Assembly (NCBI GenBank): GCA_905616445.1
Contig: CAJQSV010000045.1
Location: 1 to 36,702 of the forward strand
Direction: 5' to 3'
Source of the DNA: an uncultured Pelagibacteraceae bacterium
GTDB lineage: Bacteria; Pseudomonadota; Alphaproteobacteria; Pelagibacterales; Pelagibacteraceae
Length of the DNA: 36,702 bases
The translations under genes were made by a program, and so were the position numbers. The stretch's first letter is position 1, and each line of letters begins with the position of its first letter. Shown here piece after piece: positions 15,577 to 22,574 of the stretch. Below the pieces are notes generated by a model, which was not told where the DNA came from, did not search any database, and saw nothing but the letters and a program-made list of their open reading frames with translations.

Positions 15577-17364
15577 TTAGTGTGAGTTCCTTGGAATTCC
15601 TTTTTTCTTAACAATATCAAGATAAACCCCTCTTGAATTAATACAAGCACCATCTTCTAGCTGACCTACGGTGTCCCTTGAAATTTCTTGCCAAGGTGTT
15701 TGGCTAACTAGTTTTGGTAGTTTTTTCTTTTTTCTCCTTTTTTTAAACTCAGCTATAGAAATTAAAAGATCAACTCTACTTTTATTTAAGTCTATTTTAA
15801 TTCTATCTCCTGTTTTAATTATAGCTAAGTCACCACCTACAGCAGACTCTGGTGAAATATTAAGAATAGAAGGACTTTCTGAAGTACCACTTTGTCTTCC
15901 ATCACCTAAAGTAGGTAGGGCATTAATACCTTCTTTTAACAATCTATCGGGTGGTTGCATGTTAACCACTTCTGCAGAACCAGGATATCCTACAGGCCCG
16001 CAACCACGAACCATTAAAATTGAATGCTCATCAATCTTTAACTTGTTACTATTTATTCGATGGTGATAATCCTCGGGTCCTTCAAACATTACTGCTTTTC
16101 CTTCAAAAACGTTTGGATGATCGGGGTTTGATAAATATCTTTCCTTGAACTCTTCACTAATTACAGATGTTTTCATGATCGCGGAATTAAAGAAATTACT
16201 TTTCATTACTATAAATCCAGCATTATCTACCACAGGATTGTCAAAAGATTTTATAACATCCGTGTCTATATTAATTTTAATCTTTAAATTCTGTTCCAGT
16301 GTTTTTCCACTAACTGTTTTAACAGATTTGTGTAATTTTTTTTGTTTTAGCAATTCTTGCATAACAGCAGGAATACCGCCACTCCTATAAAATCTCTCCA
16401 TTAAGTGTTCTCCTGCAGGCTTGCAGTTTACCAGTAACGGAATGTCATGCCCTAACCTTTGCCAGTCATTTAAATTAATTTTTACGCCCATATGTTTTGC
16501 TATAGCTGATAAATGTGGAGGGCAATTACTCGACGCACCTATAGCACTCGCTACTACGATTGCATTCTCAAAAGCTTTTTTTGTCATAATTTTAGATGGA
16601 GTTAAATTTTCAAAAACCATCTCAACAATTCTTTTTCCAGTTTCAAAAGAAATTTGACTACGTTCTCTGTAAGGAGCAGGTATAACTGCACATCCCGTCA
16701 AAGACATTCCTAGTGCTTCAGCAACAGAATTCATAGACGAAGCCGTGCCCATTGTATTACAATGTCCAATACTTGGAGCAGAAGAAGCAACCATGTCCAT
16801 AAATTGATCGTAGTTAATTTCTCCTTTTCCTAAAAGTTTTCTAGCATCCCAAACAACTGTTCCTGATCCAACTAATTTTCCATCATGATAACCATCCAAC
16901 ATTGGTCCACCAGATAAAACAATTGCTGGAATATTTACAGTGGCTGCTGCCATTAAAGCCGCAGGAGTAGTTTTGTCACAACCTGTTGTCAAAACCACAC
17001 CATCAATTGGGTAACCATATAAAATTTCAACAAGAGAAAGGTAAGACAAATTTCTATCTAAAGCTGCCGTTGGTCGTTTCCCCGTTTCTTGAATAGGATG
17101 AGTTGGAAACTCCATAGGAATGCCGCCTGCTTTTCTAATGCCATCTTTTATTCTTGCACTTAATTGTTGAAAATGACGATTACAAGGAGTGAGGTCACTA
17201 CCTGATTGAGCTATACCAATAATCGGACTACCAGACTGCAATTCTTTTCTAGTTAAACCATAATTTAAATAACGCTCTAAATACAAAGCTGTTTGCTCTG
17301 GATCTTTAGGGTTATCAAACCATTGCCGACTTCTTAAATTTTTTTTAGTCATTTTTATTGGCAT
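15577..17364 (-). CDS. IlvD/Edd-family sugar-acid dehydratase
   Basis: A 595-residue dehydratase of the subgroup that acts on aldonates (L-arabinonate, D-xylonate, D-galactonate, L-fuconate), longer than 560-residue branched-chain IlvD. The three iron-sulfur ligands are Cys61 (DLTPCN), Cys129 (TTGCDKTTP) and Cys202 (GHCNTMGTA), compatible with a [2Fe-2S] cluster. Lys131 follows Asp130 at the metal site. The N-terminal SRQWFDNP and YLERYLNYGLTR blocks are typical of the arabinonate/xylonate dehydratases. Start at 17364 is used; a second ATG four codons later (MTKKN) is possible. It heads the minus-strand operon and is divergent from the UxaA gene across 72 bases. Exact substrate not determinable. 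Confidence 0.92.
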   Translation of the reverse strand: MPIKMTKKNLRSRQWFDNPKDPEQTALYLERYLNYGLTRKELQSGSPIIGIAQSGSDLTPCNRHFQQLSARIKDGIRKAGGIPMEFPTHPIQETGKRPTAALDRNLSYLSLVEILYGYPIDGVVLTTGCDKTTPAALMAAATVNIPAIVLSGGPMLDGYHDGKLVGSGTVVWDARKLLGKGEINYDQFMDMVASSAPSIGHCNTMGTASSMNSVAEALGMSLTGCAVIPAPYRERSQISFETGKRIVEMVFENLTPSKIMTKKAFENAIVVASAIGASSNCPPHLSAIAKHMGVKINLNDWQRLGHDIPLLVNCKPAGEHLMERFYRSGGIPAVMQELLKQKKLHKSVKTVSGKTLEQNLKIKINIDTDVIKSFDNPVVDNAGFIVMKSNFFNSAIMKTSVISEEFKERYLSNPDHPNVFEGKAVMFEGPEDYHHRINSNKLKIDEHSILMVRGCGPVGYPGSAEVVNMQPPDRLLKEGINALPTLGDGRQSGTSESPSILNISPESAVGGDLAIIKTGDRIKIDLNKSRVDLLISIAEFKKRRKKKKLPKLVSQTPWQEISRDTVGQLEDGACINSRGVYLDIVKKKGIPRNSH

Positions 17365-17400
17365 TTATTAATTTTGTAATTATGTAATTTAAAATATTGA

Positions 17401-17430
17401 TTAACTTTATAAATGGAATAATTGTATAAT
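17401..17430 (+). promoter_or_regulatory. Candidate promoter for the UxaA gene
   Basis: TTAACT (17401-17406) is spaced by 18 bases from a perfect TATAAT (17425-17430). The ATG at 17437 is only six bases after the -10 box, so transcription would start at or next to the first codon, giving a leaderless mRNA. There is no Shine-Dalgarno sequence, in agreement with that. Confidence 0.45.
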
Positions 17431-17436
17431 AAAAGC

Positions 17437-18942
17437 ATGAATAATCTTATCATTCTAAACAAAAACGACAATGTTGCCGTTACCCCTTTTGTAATTGATC
17501 CTCAAACAAAAATAGAAAGACAAGGAATTGTTAGCGTTGATCCAATTCCATTTGGCCACAAGATTTGTTTAAAGACCATCAACAAAGGAGAAGCAGTAAT
17601 CAAGTATGATCAAATCATAGGTTTTGCATCAAAAAGCATAAAGCCTGGCGAACATGTTCACTCTCATAATTTAGAATTTAAGGAATTTAGTAGAGAGTTT
17701 GCTATCACAGAAAAAAAAAATATCGCTATAGAAAAAAGTAACTTATTTTTTAATGGTATTCTTCGAGACAATGGAGACGTTGCAACCAGAAACTATATCG
17801 GAATTATAAGCACTGTAAATTGTTCAGCAACAGTTAGTAAAATGATTGCTGAAAAAATAAAATATAGCTCTATTCTTAAAGACTACCCAAATATAGATGG
17901 TATTGTTCCGATTACCCATTCAACAGGCTGTGGCATGAACACTCAAAGTGAAGGTATGCAAATTTTTCAAAGAACTATTGACGGATTTAAAAACCATCCT
18001 AACTTCTCACATGTGTTTGTAATTGGTTTAGGCTGCGAAAGTGCACAAATAAATTTATTTTCAGACTCAATGAAGAAACATAATCGTATTAACTTCTTGA
18101 CCATTCAAGAAGAAGGAGGAACTAAAAAAATTGTAGATAAAGTTTTTGGACAAATTCAAGATTTATTAGAAGAAGCTAACAATACTAAAAGAACCCCTCA
18201 AGCTGCTTACCATCTAACATTAGCATTACAATGTGGAGGGTCTGACGGTTACTCTGGTATTTCTGCCAATCCATCCTTAGGTGTTGCTGCAGATCTTCTT
18301 GTAAAAAATGGAGGAAGTTCAATTTTATCTGAGACCCCAGAGATATACGGAGCAGAACATTTATTGATTAACAGAGCTAACAACAAAGAAGTAGCAGATA
18401 AATTAATAAAAAAAATTGAATGGTGGAAGCATTATACGACCATTAACAACAGCTCAATGGATAATAACCCTGCGCCCGGAAATAAAAAAGGTGGTCTGAC
18501 AACAATACTTGAAAAATCTTTAGGTGCCGTTGCAAAAGGTGGTAATTCAATTCTTAAGGATGTTTTAAGTTATGCAGAACCTTTAAAAAATAAAGGTTTT
18601 AATTTTATGGATTCACCTGGTTATGATCCTGTTTCTGTAACTGGACAAGTTGCTTCAGGCGCTAATGTTATTTGTTTTACAACTGGGAGAGGATCTTGCT
18701 TTGGTTGTAAACCAGTTCCGAGTTTAAAACTTGCAACGAACACGATCATGTTTAATAAAATGAGCGAAGATATGGATATTAATTGTGGAACAGTTATTGA
18801 CGGAGAAGAAACAGTAGAACAAGTAGGTAAAAAAGTTTTTGAACTAATTTTAAAAACAGCATCAGGATATAAATCTAAAAGTGAAAATAATGGCTATGGA
18901 GATGAGGAGTTTAACCCATGGCAAGTTGGCGTAGTGATGTGA
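17437..18942 (+). CDS. UxaA-family dehydratase (altronate dehydratase-like)
   Basis: A 501-residue single-chain dehydratase: an N-terminal SAF-type domain (residues about 1-85, with GEHVHSHN) joined to the altronate/galactarate dehydratase catalytic region. Key blocks include GDVATRNYIGI, HSTGCGMN, GLGCES, LQCGGSDGYSGISANPSLG and TTGRGSCFGCKPVPS; the conserved cysteines and histidines bind the catalytic iron. The family removes water from altronate, galactarate, or, in recently described members, D-arabinonate and L-fuconate. The ATG at 17437 is chosen over an in-frame TTG at 17422 because the -10 box lies in that interval. The stop overlaps the start of an EamA-type transporter by one base. 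Having both this and an IlvD/Edd enzyme suggests two aldonate substrates. Confidence 0.9.
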   Translation: MNNLIILNKNDNVAVTPFVIDPQTKIERQGIVSVDPIPFGHKICLKTINKGEAVIKYDQIIGFASKSIKPGEHVHSHNLEFKEFSREFAITEKKNIAIEKSNLFFNGILRDNGDVATRNYIGIISTVNCSATVSKMIAEKIKYSSILKDYPNIDGIVPITHSTGCGMNTQSEGMQIFQRTIDGFKNHPNFSHVFVIGLGCESAQINLFSDSMKKHNRINFLTIQEEGGTKKIVDKVFGQIQDLLEEANNTKRTPQAAYHLTLALQCGGSDGYSGISANPSLGVAADLLVKNGGSSILSETPEIYGAEHLLINRANNKEVADKLIKKIEWWKHYTTINNSSMDNNPAPGNKKGGLTTILEKSLGAVAKGGNSILKDVLSYAEPLKNKGFNFMDSPGYDPVSVTGQVASGANVICFTTGRGSCFGCKPVPSLKLATNTIMFNKMSEDMDINCGTVIDGEETVEQVGKKVFELILKTASGYKSKSENNGYGDEEFNPWQVGVVM

Positions 18943-19814
18943 TGCCAGCTAAAAAGCTATCTACATCTATAATCATATTATTAGCGTCATCTGCATATTT
19001 CCTATTTGTTGCTATGGACACCTTGTCTAAATATATGACCCAACATATTGAAGTGAATCAACTTGTCTGGGGTAGGTATTTTTTTCACTTAATGGCTATG
19101 TTAGCTTATTTTGCTATTTTTAAGCCAAAACTTGACTTAAAAAAGAATTTTAAAATTCAGATAGTAAGATCTGCACTTCTTGTTTTTGCAACTTTTTTGA
19201 TGTTCAATGCTTTAAAGCTTTTTACTTTAGTAGATATATACGTTCTTTTTTTTACGGCACCATTGATTTTAGCCTTGCTTTCAGCAGTTTTTTTAAAAGA
19301 TAACCTAAGTTTGATTGGCTGGATTCTGATGGGGCTAAGTTTTATAGCTATTGTTTATACACTTAGCCCCAACATGAAAGTGATGTCAGTTAAAGTTGCT
19401 TTCCCTTTTCTTATTCCAATCTGTTGGTCGCTTTATCAATTTTTTACTAAATTGATTTCAAACAACAGAGAACCATTTGTCGCTGTTTTTTATAGTGGTC
19501 TGGTAGGTAGTATTGTTTTTTCTATTTATAGTTTCAGCAATTGGAACACCATAGAATCTAATTGGATATGGCTTGGCCTCATAATCCTTGGAGTTTTTGG
19601 TTTTATTTCCCATTTGATCCTTGTCTACGCAATTCAGCTTTCTAATCTTTCTTTTGTTGCAAACTTTCAATATTCACAACTTATATGGTCGTCTATCTTA
19701 GGTTTATTAATATTTGGAACAGCAGTTGAGCCAACTAGAGTATTAGGAATGATTGCAATAATAATTTTTGGAGTTTTATTTATTAAATTTGAACTTAGTA
19801 AAAAGCTTAATTAA
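18942..19814 (+). CDS. EamA/DMT-superfamily transporter
   Basis: A 290-residue membrane protein with ten predicted helices arranged as two five-helix EamA repeats, of the drug/metabolite transporter type. The start is placed at the ATG at 18942, which overlaps the UxaA stop (TGATG); an upstream ATG at 18918 would overlap by 25 bases. The overlap implies translational coupling to the dehydratase, so it may move a pathway intermediate or a related metabolite. N-helix MDTLSKYMTQH and the WGRYFFH segment are typical. The gene contains a 10-bp inverted repeat (19331-19370). Substrate unknown. Its stop shares TTAA with the convergent enoyl-CoA hydratase stop. Confidence 0.88.
   Translation: MPAKKLSTSIIILLASSAYFLFVAMDTLSKYMTQHIEVNQLVWGRYFFHLMAMLAYFAIFKPKLDLKKNFKIQIVRSALLVFATFLMFNALKLFTLVDIYVLFFTAPLILALLSAVFLKDNLSLIGWILMGLSFIAIVYTLSPNMKVMSVKVAFPFLIPICWSLYQFFTKLISNNREPFVAVFYSGLVGSIVFSIYSFSNWNTIESNWIWLGLIILGVFGFISHLILVYAIQLSNLSFVANFQYSQLIWSSILGLLIFGTAVEPTRVLGMIAIIIFGVLFIKFELSKKLN
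19331..19370 (+). repeat. Perfect 10-bp inverted repeat inside transporter gene
   Basis: GGGGCTAAGT (19331-19340) and ACTTAGCCCC (19361-19370) are exact inverse complements with a 20-base loop. In this AT-rich window it would be one of the most stable mRNA hairpins. It lies within codons of a membrane helix and a loop, so it may be chance, or a pausing or attenuation element. Confidence 0.7.
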
Positions 19815-20578
19815 TCTTGCCACTCAGCTTTAGTCTTATCTAAAAAAGCACTAATACCTCTTTTAGCGTTTTTACTATCTAGCAGGTTGTAGAAAGATTT
19901 TCTTTCTTTTTGCAAACCTTGTTCTAGGGTTAGACTATGACTGATAAGTTTTTTAATTTCAATTAAGCTTGTTTTAGGTTTAGTAGTAATTTTTTTTGCT
20001 ACCTTTATTGCCTCCGCTAAAAAATTATTTTTCTCCAATAAAACACTTGCCAGTCCAAGCTCATAAGCTCTTTCTCCAGTAATTGTTTCACCAGACATAC
20101 AAAGATAATTTGCGTTATATTTTCCAAGAACGCGGTTTAATCTTTGTGTGCCACCCATTCCAGGTATTAAACCAAGATTAATTTCCGGCTGTCCAAATTT
20201 AGATTCTTTTGATGCAATAATTATATCGCACAACAAAGCAAGCTCCATGCCACCACCTAAGGCATACCCTTCAACAGCAGCTAGAATAGGGATTTGAATT
20301 TCTTTAATTTTATCAAAGAAATTAAAAAGGCCTTTCGATTGTGCCGATTCCGAATCTAGATAGTTAAGTTCTTTAATATCTGCCCCAGGTGAAAAAATTT
20401 TTTCGTTACCTAAAATTAAAACGGCTCTGATAGATGAATTTTGTTCCAGTTCTTTTAAACTTTCATAAATTTCTTTTGAAGTTTCAATATCTAGTGCATT
20501 GTTTTCTTTGTGACGAGTCACTGTAAGCAGACCCAGATGGTCTTCGATTTGAAGGATTATATTTTTATATTTTTGCAA
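19811..20578 (-). CDS. Enoyl-CoA hydratase/isomerase family protein
   Basis: A 255-residue crotonase-fold protein. The oxyanion-hole segments are SPGADIKEL (Ala66) and EGYALGGGMELAL (Gly109-110). Glu112 and Glu132 (GQPEINLGLIPGMGGTQRL) sit at the two catalytic glutamate positions of true hydratases, so activity as an enoyl-CoA hydratase in fatty acid or amino acid breakdown is expected. The only usable start is TTG at 20578; no in-frame ATG occurs before residue 111 and a TAA lies close upstream. The C-terminal LDKTKAEWQD end is typical. It is unlinked to its neighbours apart from sharing a TTAA stop tetranucleotide with the EamA gene. Confidence 0.92.
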   Translation of the reverse strand: MQKYKNIILQIEDHLGLLTVTRHKENNALDIETSKEIYESLKELEQNSSIRAVLILGNEKIFSPGADIKELNYLDSESAQSKGLFNFFDKIKEIQIPILAAVEGYALGGGMELALLCDIIIASKESKFGQPEINLGLIPGMGGTQRLNRVLGKYNANYLCMSGETITGERAYELGLASVLLEKNNFLAEAIKVAKKITTKPKTSLIEIKKLISHSLTLEQGLQKERKSFYNLLDSKNAKRGISAFLDKTKAEWQD

Positions 20579-20900
20579 ATTAATTTATATAATATTTATT
20601 ACTGAATAATATAAAATATATTAATGTAAAAACAATATATTAGACAAAACTATACAACGCAAGGAATGGCAACATTCAAGAACCGGTATTGGTAATTTAA
20701 TAAACAATTAAAATACTAGCAAAATTATTTTGCAATAATGCTTCAATAAAAATCAATTTTACATATTTGAGAAACTTTTAAAACCTATTCTAGAAAACTA
20801 TATAATATAAATAAATGATATAGAGACACCACTAGAGAAAAACCCAATATGAATATGGTTTCTATATATTTAGTATTTTATAGGTTTATTGTGCGCTTAA
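20579..20900. other. 322-base gene-free stretch
   Basis: AT-rich DNA between the divergent enoyl-CoA hydratase and a 66-aa ORF. It holds only tiny frames: a nine-codon ATG frame at 20666-20695 directly after AAGGA, too close for a ribosome site, and a 26-codon frame that runs into the next gene. Several TATAAT-like strings occur near 20600 and 20800 and could serve as promoters on either strand. No RNA gene or terminator is recognised. Confidence 0.5.
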
Positions 20901-21101
20901 ATGATCGCGCCAAAAAAAAACAAGTTAAATGAGAAAAATCCAACCTTACTAAAAGAAGAGAGTGCTATTAGACCAAATATTGAACATTTAATTAAAAGAA
21001 TATCACAAGAGAGACTACAAGAAAAAAAAACTAGACTTATAATGATGGTTTTAATTTTCTCAGGGTTGACTGCTGTATCCATATTTTTTAGCCAAAGTTA
21101 A
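20901..21101 (+). CDS. Small tail-anchored-like protein, 66 aa
   Basis: An ATG-started 66-codon ORF. Residues 1-45 are hydrophilic and charged (KEESAIRPNIEHLIKRI, then QERLQEKKTR), followed by one hydrophobic helix of about 17 residues (LIMMVLIFSGLTAVSIF) at the very C-terminus. This is a tail-anchored layout with the soluble part probably in the cytoplasm. The antisense frame 20897-21082 is a shadow. It lies 181 bases before the double winged-helix gene on the same strand, and another protein of the same layout follows that gene on the opposite strand. No family recognised. Confidence 0.55.
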   Translation: MIAPKKNKLNEKNPTLLKEESAIRPNIEHLIKRISQERLQEKKTRLIMMVLIFSGLTAVSIFFSQS

Positions 21102-21215
21102 ATAAATTGCCTTTTTATAACTACTGTCTTTGAAAATTTAAATTTATTTAAGAATATAAAACCTTATAAAATTTTCTTTAATTAATTTTTCTATTAAAAT
21201 TAGGGGATTTAATTA

Positions 21216-21244
21216 TTGACTTACCGGCAAATTAAGACTTATTA
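21216..21244 (+). promoter_or_regulatory. Candidate promoter of the double winged-helix gene
   Basis: TTGACT (21216-21221) is followed after 17 bases by TTATTA (21239-21244), a fair -35 with a weak -10. The 15-base motif at 21245-21259 lies directly downstream, where a bound regulator would block transcription. The start codon is at 21283. Confidence 0.3.
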
Positions 21245-21259
21245 ACCCATTTTGAACGT
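21245..21259 (+). promoter_or_regulatory. 15-base motif, copy 1 (possible operator)
   Basis: ACCCATTTTGAACGT, 24 bases before the ATG of the double winged-helix gene. The same motif with two changes occurs at 22521-22535, beyond the other end of the locus. The repeat is seen directly; an operator role is inference. Confidence 0.3.
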
Positions 21260-21282
21260 TTAAATAAAATTATTAAAGTTGA

Positions 21283-22263
21283 ATGCCATCATTAGTATTA
21301 GCTAAAACCATTGAAAATGTAATTTTAAAAAATTATGGAGAGTATATTAATTTGTTTGAAGAATTCCAGTCTGAATTTTTGATAGGACTGAATCGAACAT
21401 ATCAAGGTTTAGAAAATGGACATCTGGTTTTGTATTTTGCAAAAAAAACTCATCATACTATTCTAAGAAAAAAAGACTACGATCTTGATTTCAATCTTAG
21501 CTTTGATAGGTTTTGGGAAAATCAAACTCATATGGAAAATGAACCAACTACTATTATAGATATTTCAAAAAATGTATTCCTACCTAAAGAAACAACAAGA
21601 AGAAAAATTTCAGAACTTATTAGTCAAAAAGTTCTAAACAGAAAATTAAAAATTATTGAATGGTTTCCGAGTGAAAAATACAAAAAAAGTTACAATGAAG
21701 CTATGGTAAAAGAAATTACTCAAATAGCAAAACTAGTTAAGTATGTAAGTGAAAAAATTAATCTTAATGTTCCGCACGATGATATAGAAAGAGAGTTTAA
21801 AAATAAATTTTCTTTTTATTGGTTTCATTATTTAGATGCTCAACTTCAATATTTAAAATTATGGAAAAAGCATTTTAATGATCTAGAAATTATTCTTATA
21901 GCGCTGCAAGTTTCAATCTTGGTAGCTTCAAAAGTAAAAAAAGGTGACGTGTCCCATGCTGCAATTTTTTCTAACGATACTAAAATTATTTCCGATATCT
22001 ACAGCTCCGATAGCGTAAATGTAAGTGTATCTTCTATATCTGAAATTACCGGCATACCAAGAGCTACATGTATTAGAAAACTTAATGCGATGATTGAATT
22101 AAAAATACTTAAGAAAGATAATAATACTAAAAGATTTTTTTTGAGTCCGGGAGGATTTGCAAAAAATATAAAGTTTAAACAAACAACCAAAGAAGTAGTT
22201 GAAATTTTTAGTAAATTTTATTTTTTATGTATAAAAAATTTAAGTGCTAAACCTTCATACTAA
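21283..22263 (+). CDS. Protein with two winged-helix domains, possible regulator
   Basis: A 326-residue cytoplasmic protein of no family I can name. Two segments look like winged helix-turn-helix domains: one at about 87-130 (IIDISKNVFLPKETTRRKI, then ELISQKVLNR) and one at about 246-290 (VSSISEITGIPRATCIRKL, then MIELKILKKD and a wing-like RFFLSPGG). Both have the form helix, turn with Pro, recognition helix with Thr-x-x-(R/I)RK, then a hydrophobic helix. Between them is a mostly helical linker (140-240) that could bind a ligand or dimerise. DNA binding is therefore likely. The gene sits between two small tail-anchored-like proteins and overlaps the second by 17 bases at the 3' ends. A similar motif flanks the locus on both sides. 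Confidence 0.7.
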   Translation: MPSLVLAKTIENVILKNYGEYINLFEEFQSEFLIGLNRTYQGLENGHLVLYFAKKTHHTILRKKDYDLDFNLSFDRFWENQTHMENEPTTIIDISKNVFLPKETTRRKISELISQKVLNRKLKIIEWFPSEKYKKSYNEAMVKEITQIAKLVKYVSEKINLNVPHDDIEREFKNKFSFYWFHYLDAQLQYLKLWKKHFNDLEIILIALQVSILVASKVKKGDVSHAAIFSNDTKIISDIYSSDSVNVSVSSISEITGIPRATCIRKLNAMIELKILKKDNNTKRFFLSPGGFAKNIKFKQTTKEVVEIFSKFYFLCIKNLSAKPSY

Positions 22264-22462
22264 TTAAAGCAATAAGCCCTAAGCACAAGAAGGAAGCAGC
22301 AATAATTTTTGTATTAGTGTAAAGATTTATTCTTTTGTTTTGATTCAGTCTTTTGTTAAGATCAACAATATCTACCTTATTAGATTTACCTCTATCTTCT
22401 CGGTGTAAATATTTGAACTTTTCTTCTCCAACATCAAAAACAACTTGATCTCTAAGTTTCAT
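22247..22462 (-). CDS. Small tail-anchored-like protein, 71 aa
   Basis: An ATG-started 71-codon ORF converging with, and overlapping by 17 bases, the double winged-helix gene. Residues 1-48 are hydrophilic and highly charged (KFKYLHREDRGKSNKVDI, LNKRLNQNKRIN), followed by a single hydrophobic helix (IIAASFLCLGLIALI) ending in MKV. The layout mirrors that of the 66-aa protein at 20901. A 15-base motif shared with the regulator's upstream region lies 59-73 bases before its start. No family recognised. Confidence 0.6.
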   Translation of the reverse strand: MKLRDQVVFDVGEEKFKYLHREDRGKSNKVDIVDLNKRLNQNKRINLYTNTKIIAASFLCLGLIALISMKV

Positions 22463-22520
22463 AATATTTATTATTGAAGACGATTAAGAATTAAGAGTCA
22501 ATATAGATAAAGTTTTATTT

Positions 22521-22535
22521 ACCCATTCTGGACGT
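22521..22535 (+). promoter_or_regulatory. 15-base motif, copy 2 (possible operator)
   Basis: ACCCATTCTGGACGT, 13 of 15 bases identical to the motif at 21245-21259. It lies in the gap between the aminotransferase end (22575) and the start of the 71-aa gene (22462), that is, upstream of the latter. Confidence 0.3.
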
Positions 22536-22574
22536 AAATTTTTAAATCTTACTGAGAAAATTATAGGAAACAAA

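Noticed and set aside
15671-16657. Several plus-strand frames of 78-131 codons opposite the IlvD/Edd gene
   Set aside because: Antisense to a well-supported enzyme with intact motifs; translations are low-complexity hydrophobic strings without domains.
20666-20695. Nine-codon ATG frame directly after AAGGA
   Set aside because: The purine stretch touches the ATG, too close to act as a ribosome site, and the peptide is too short to judge.
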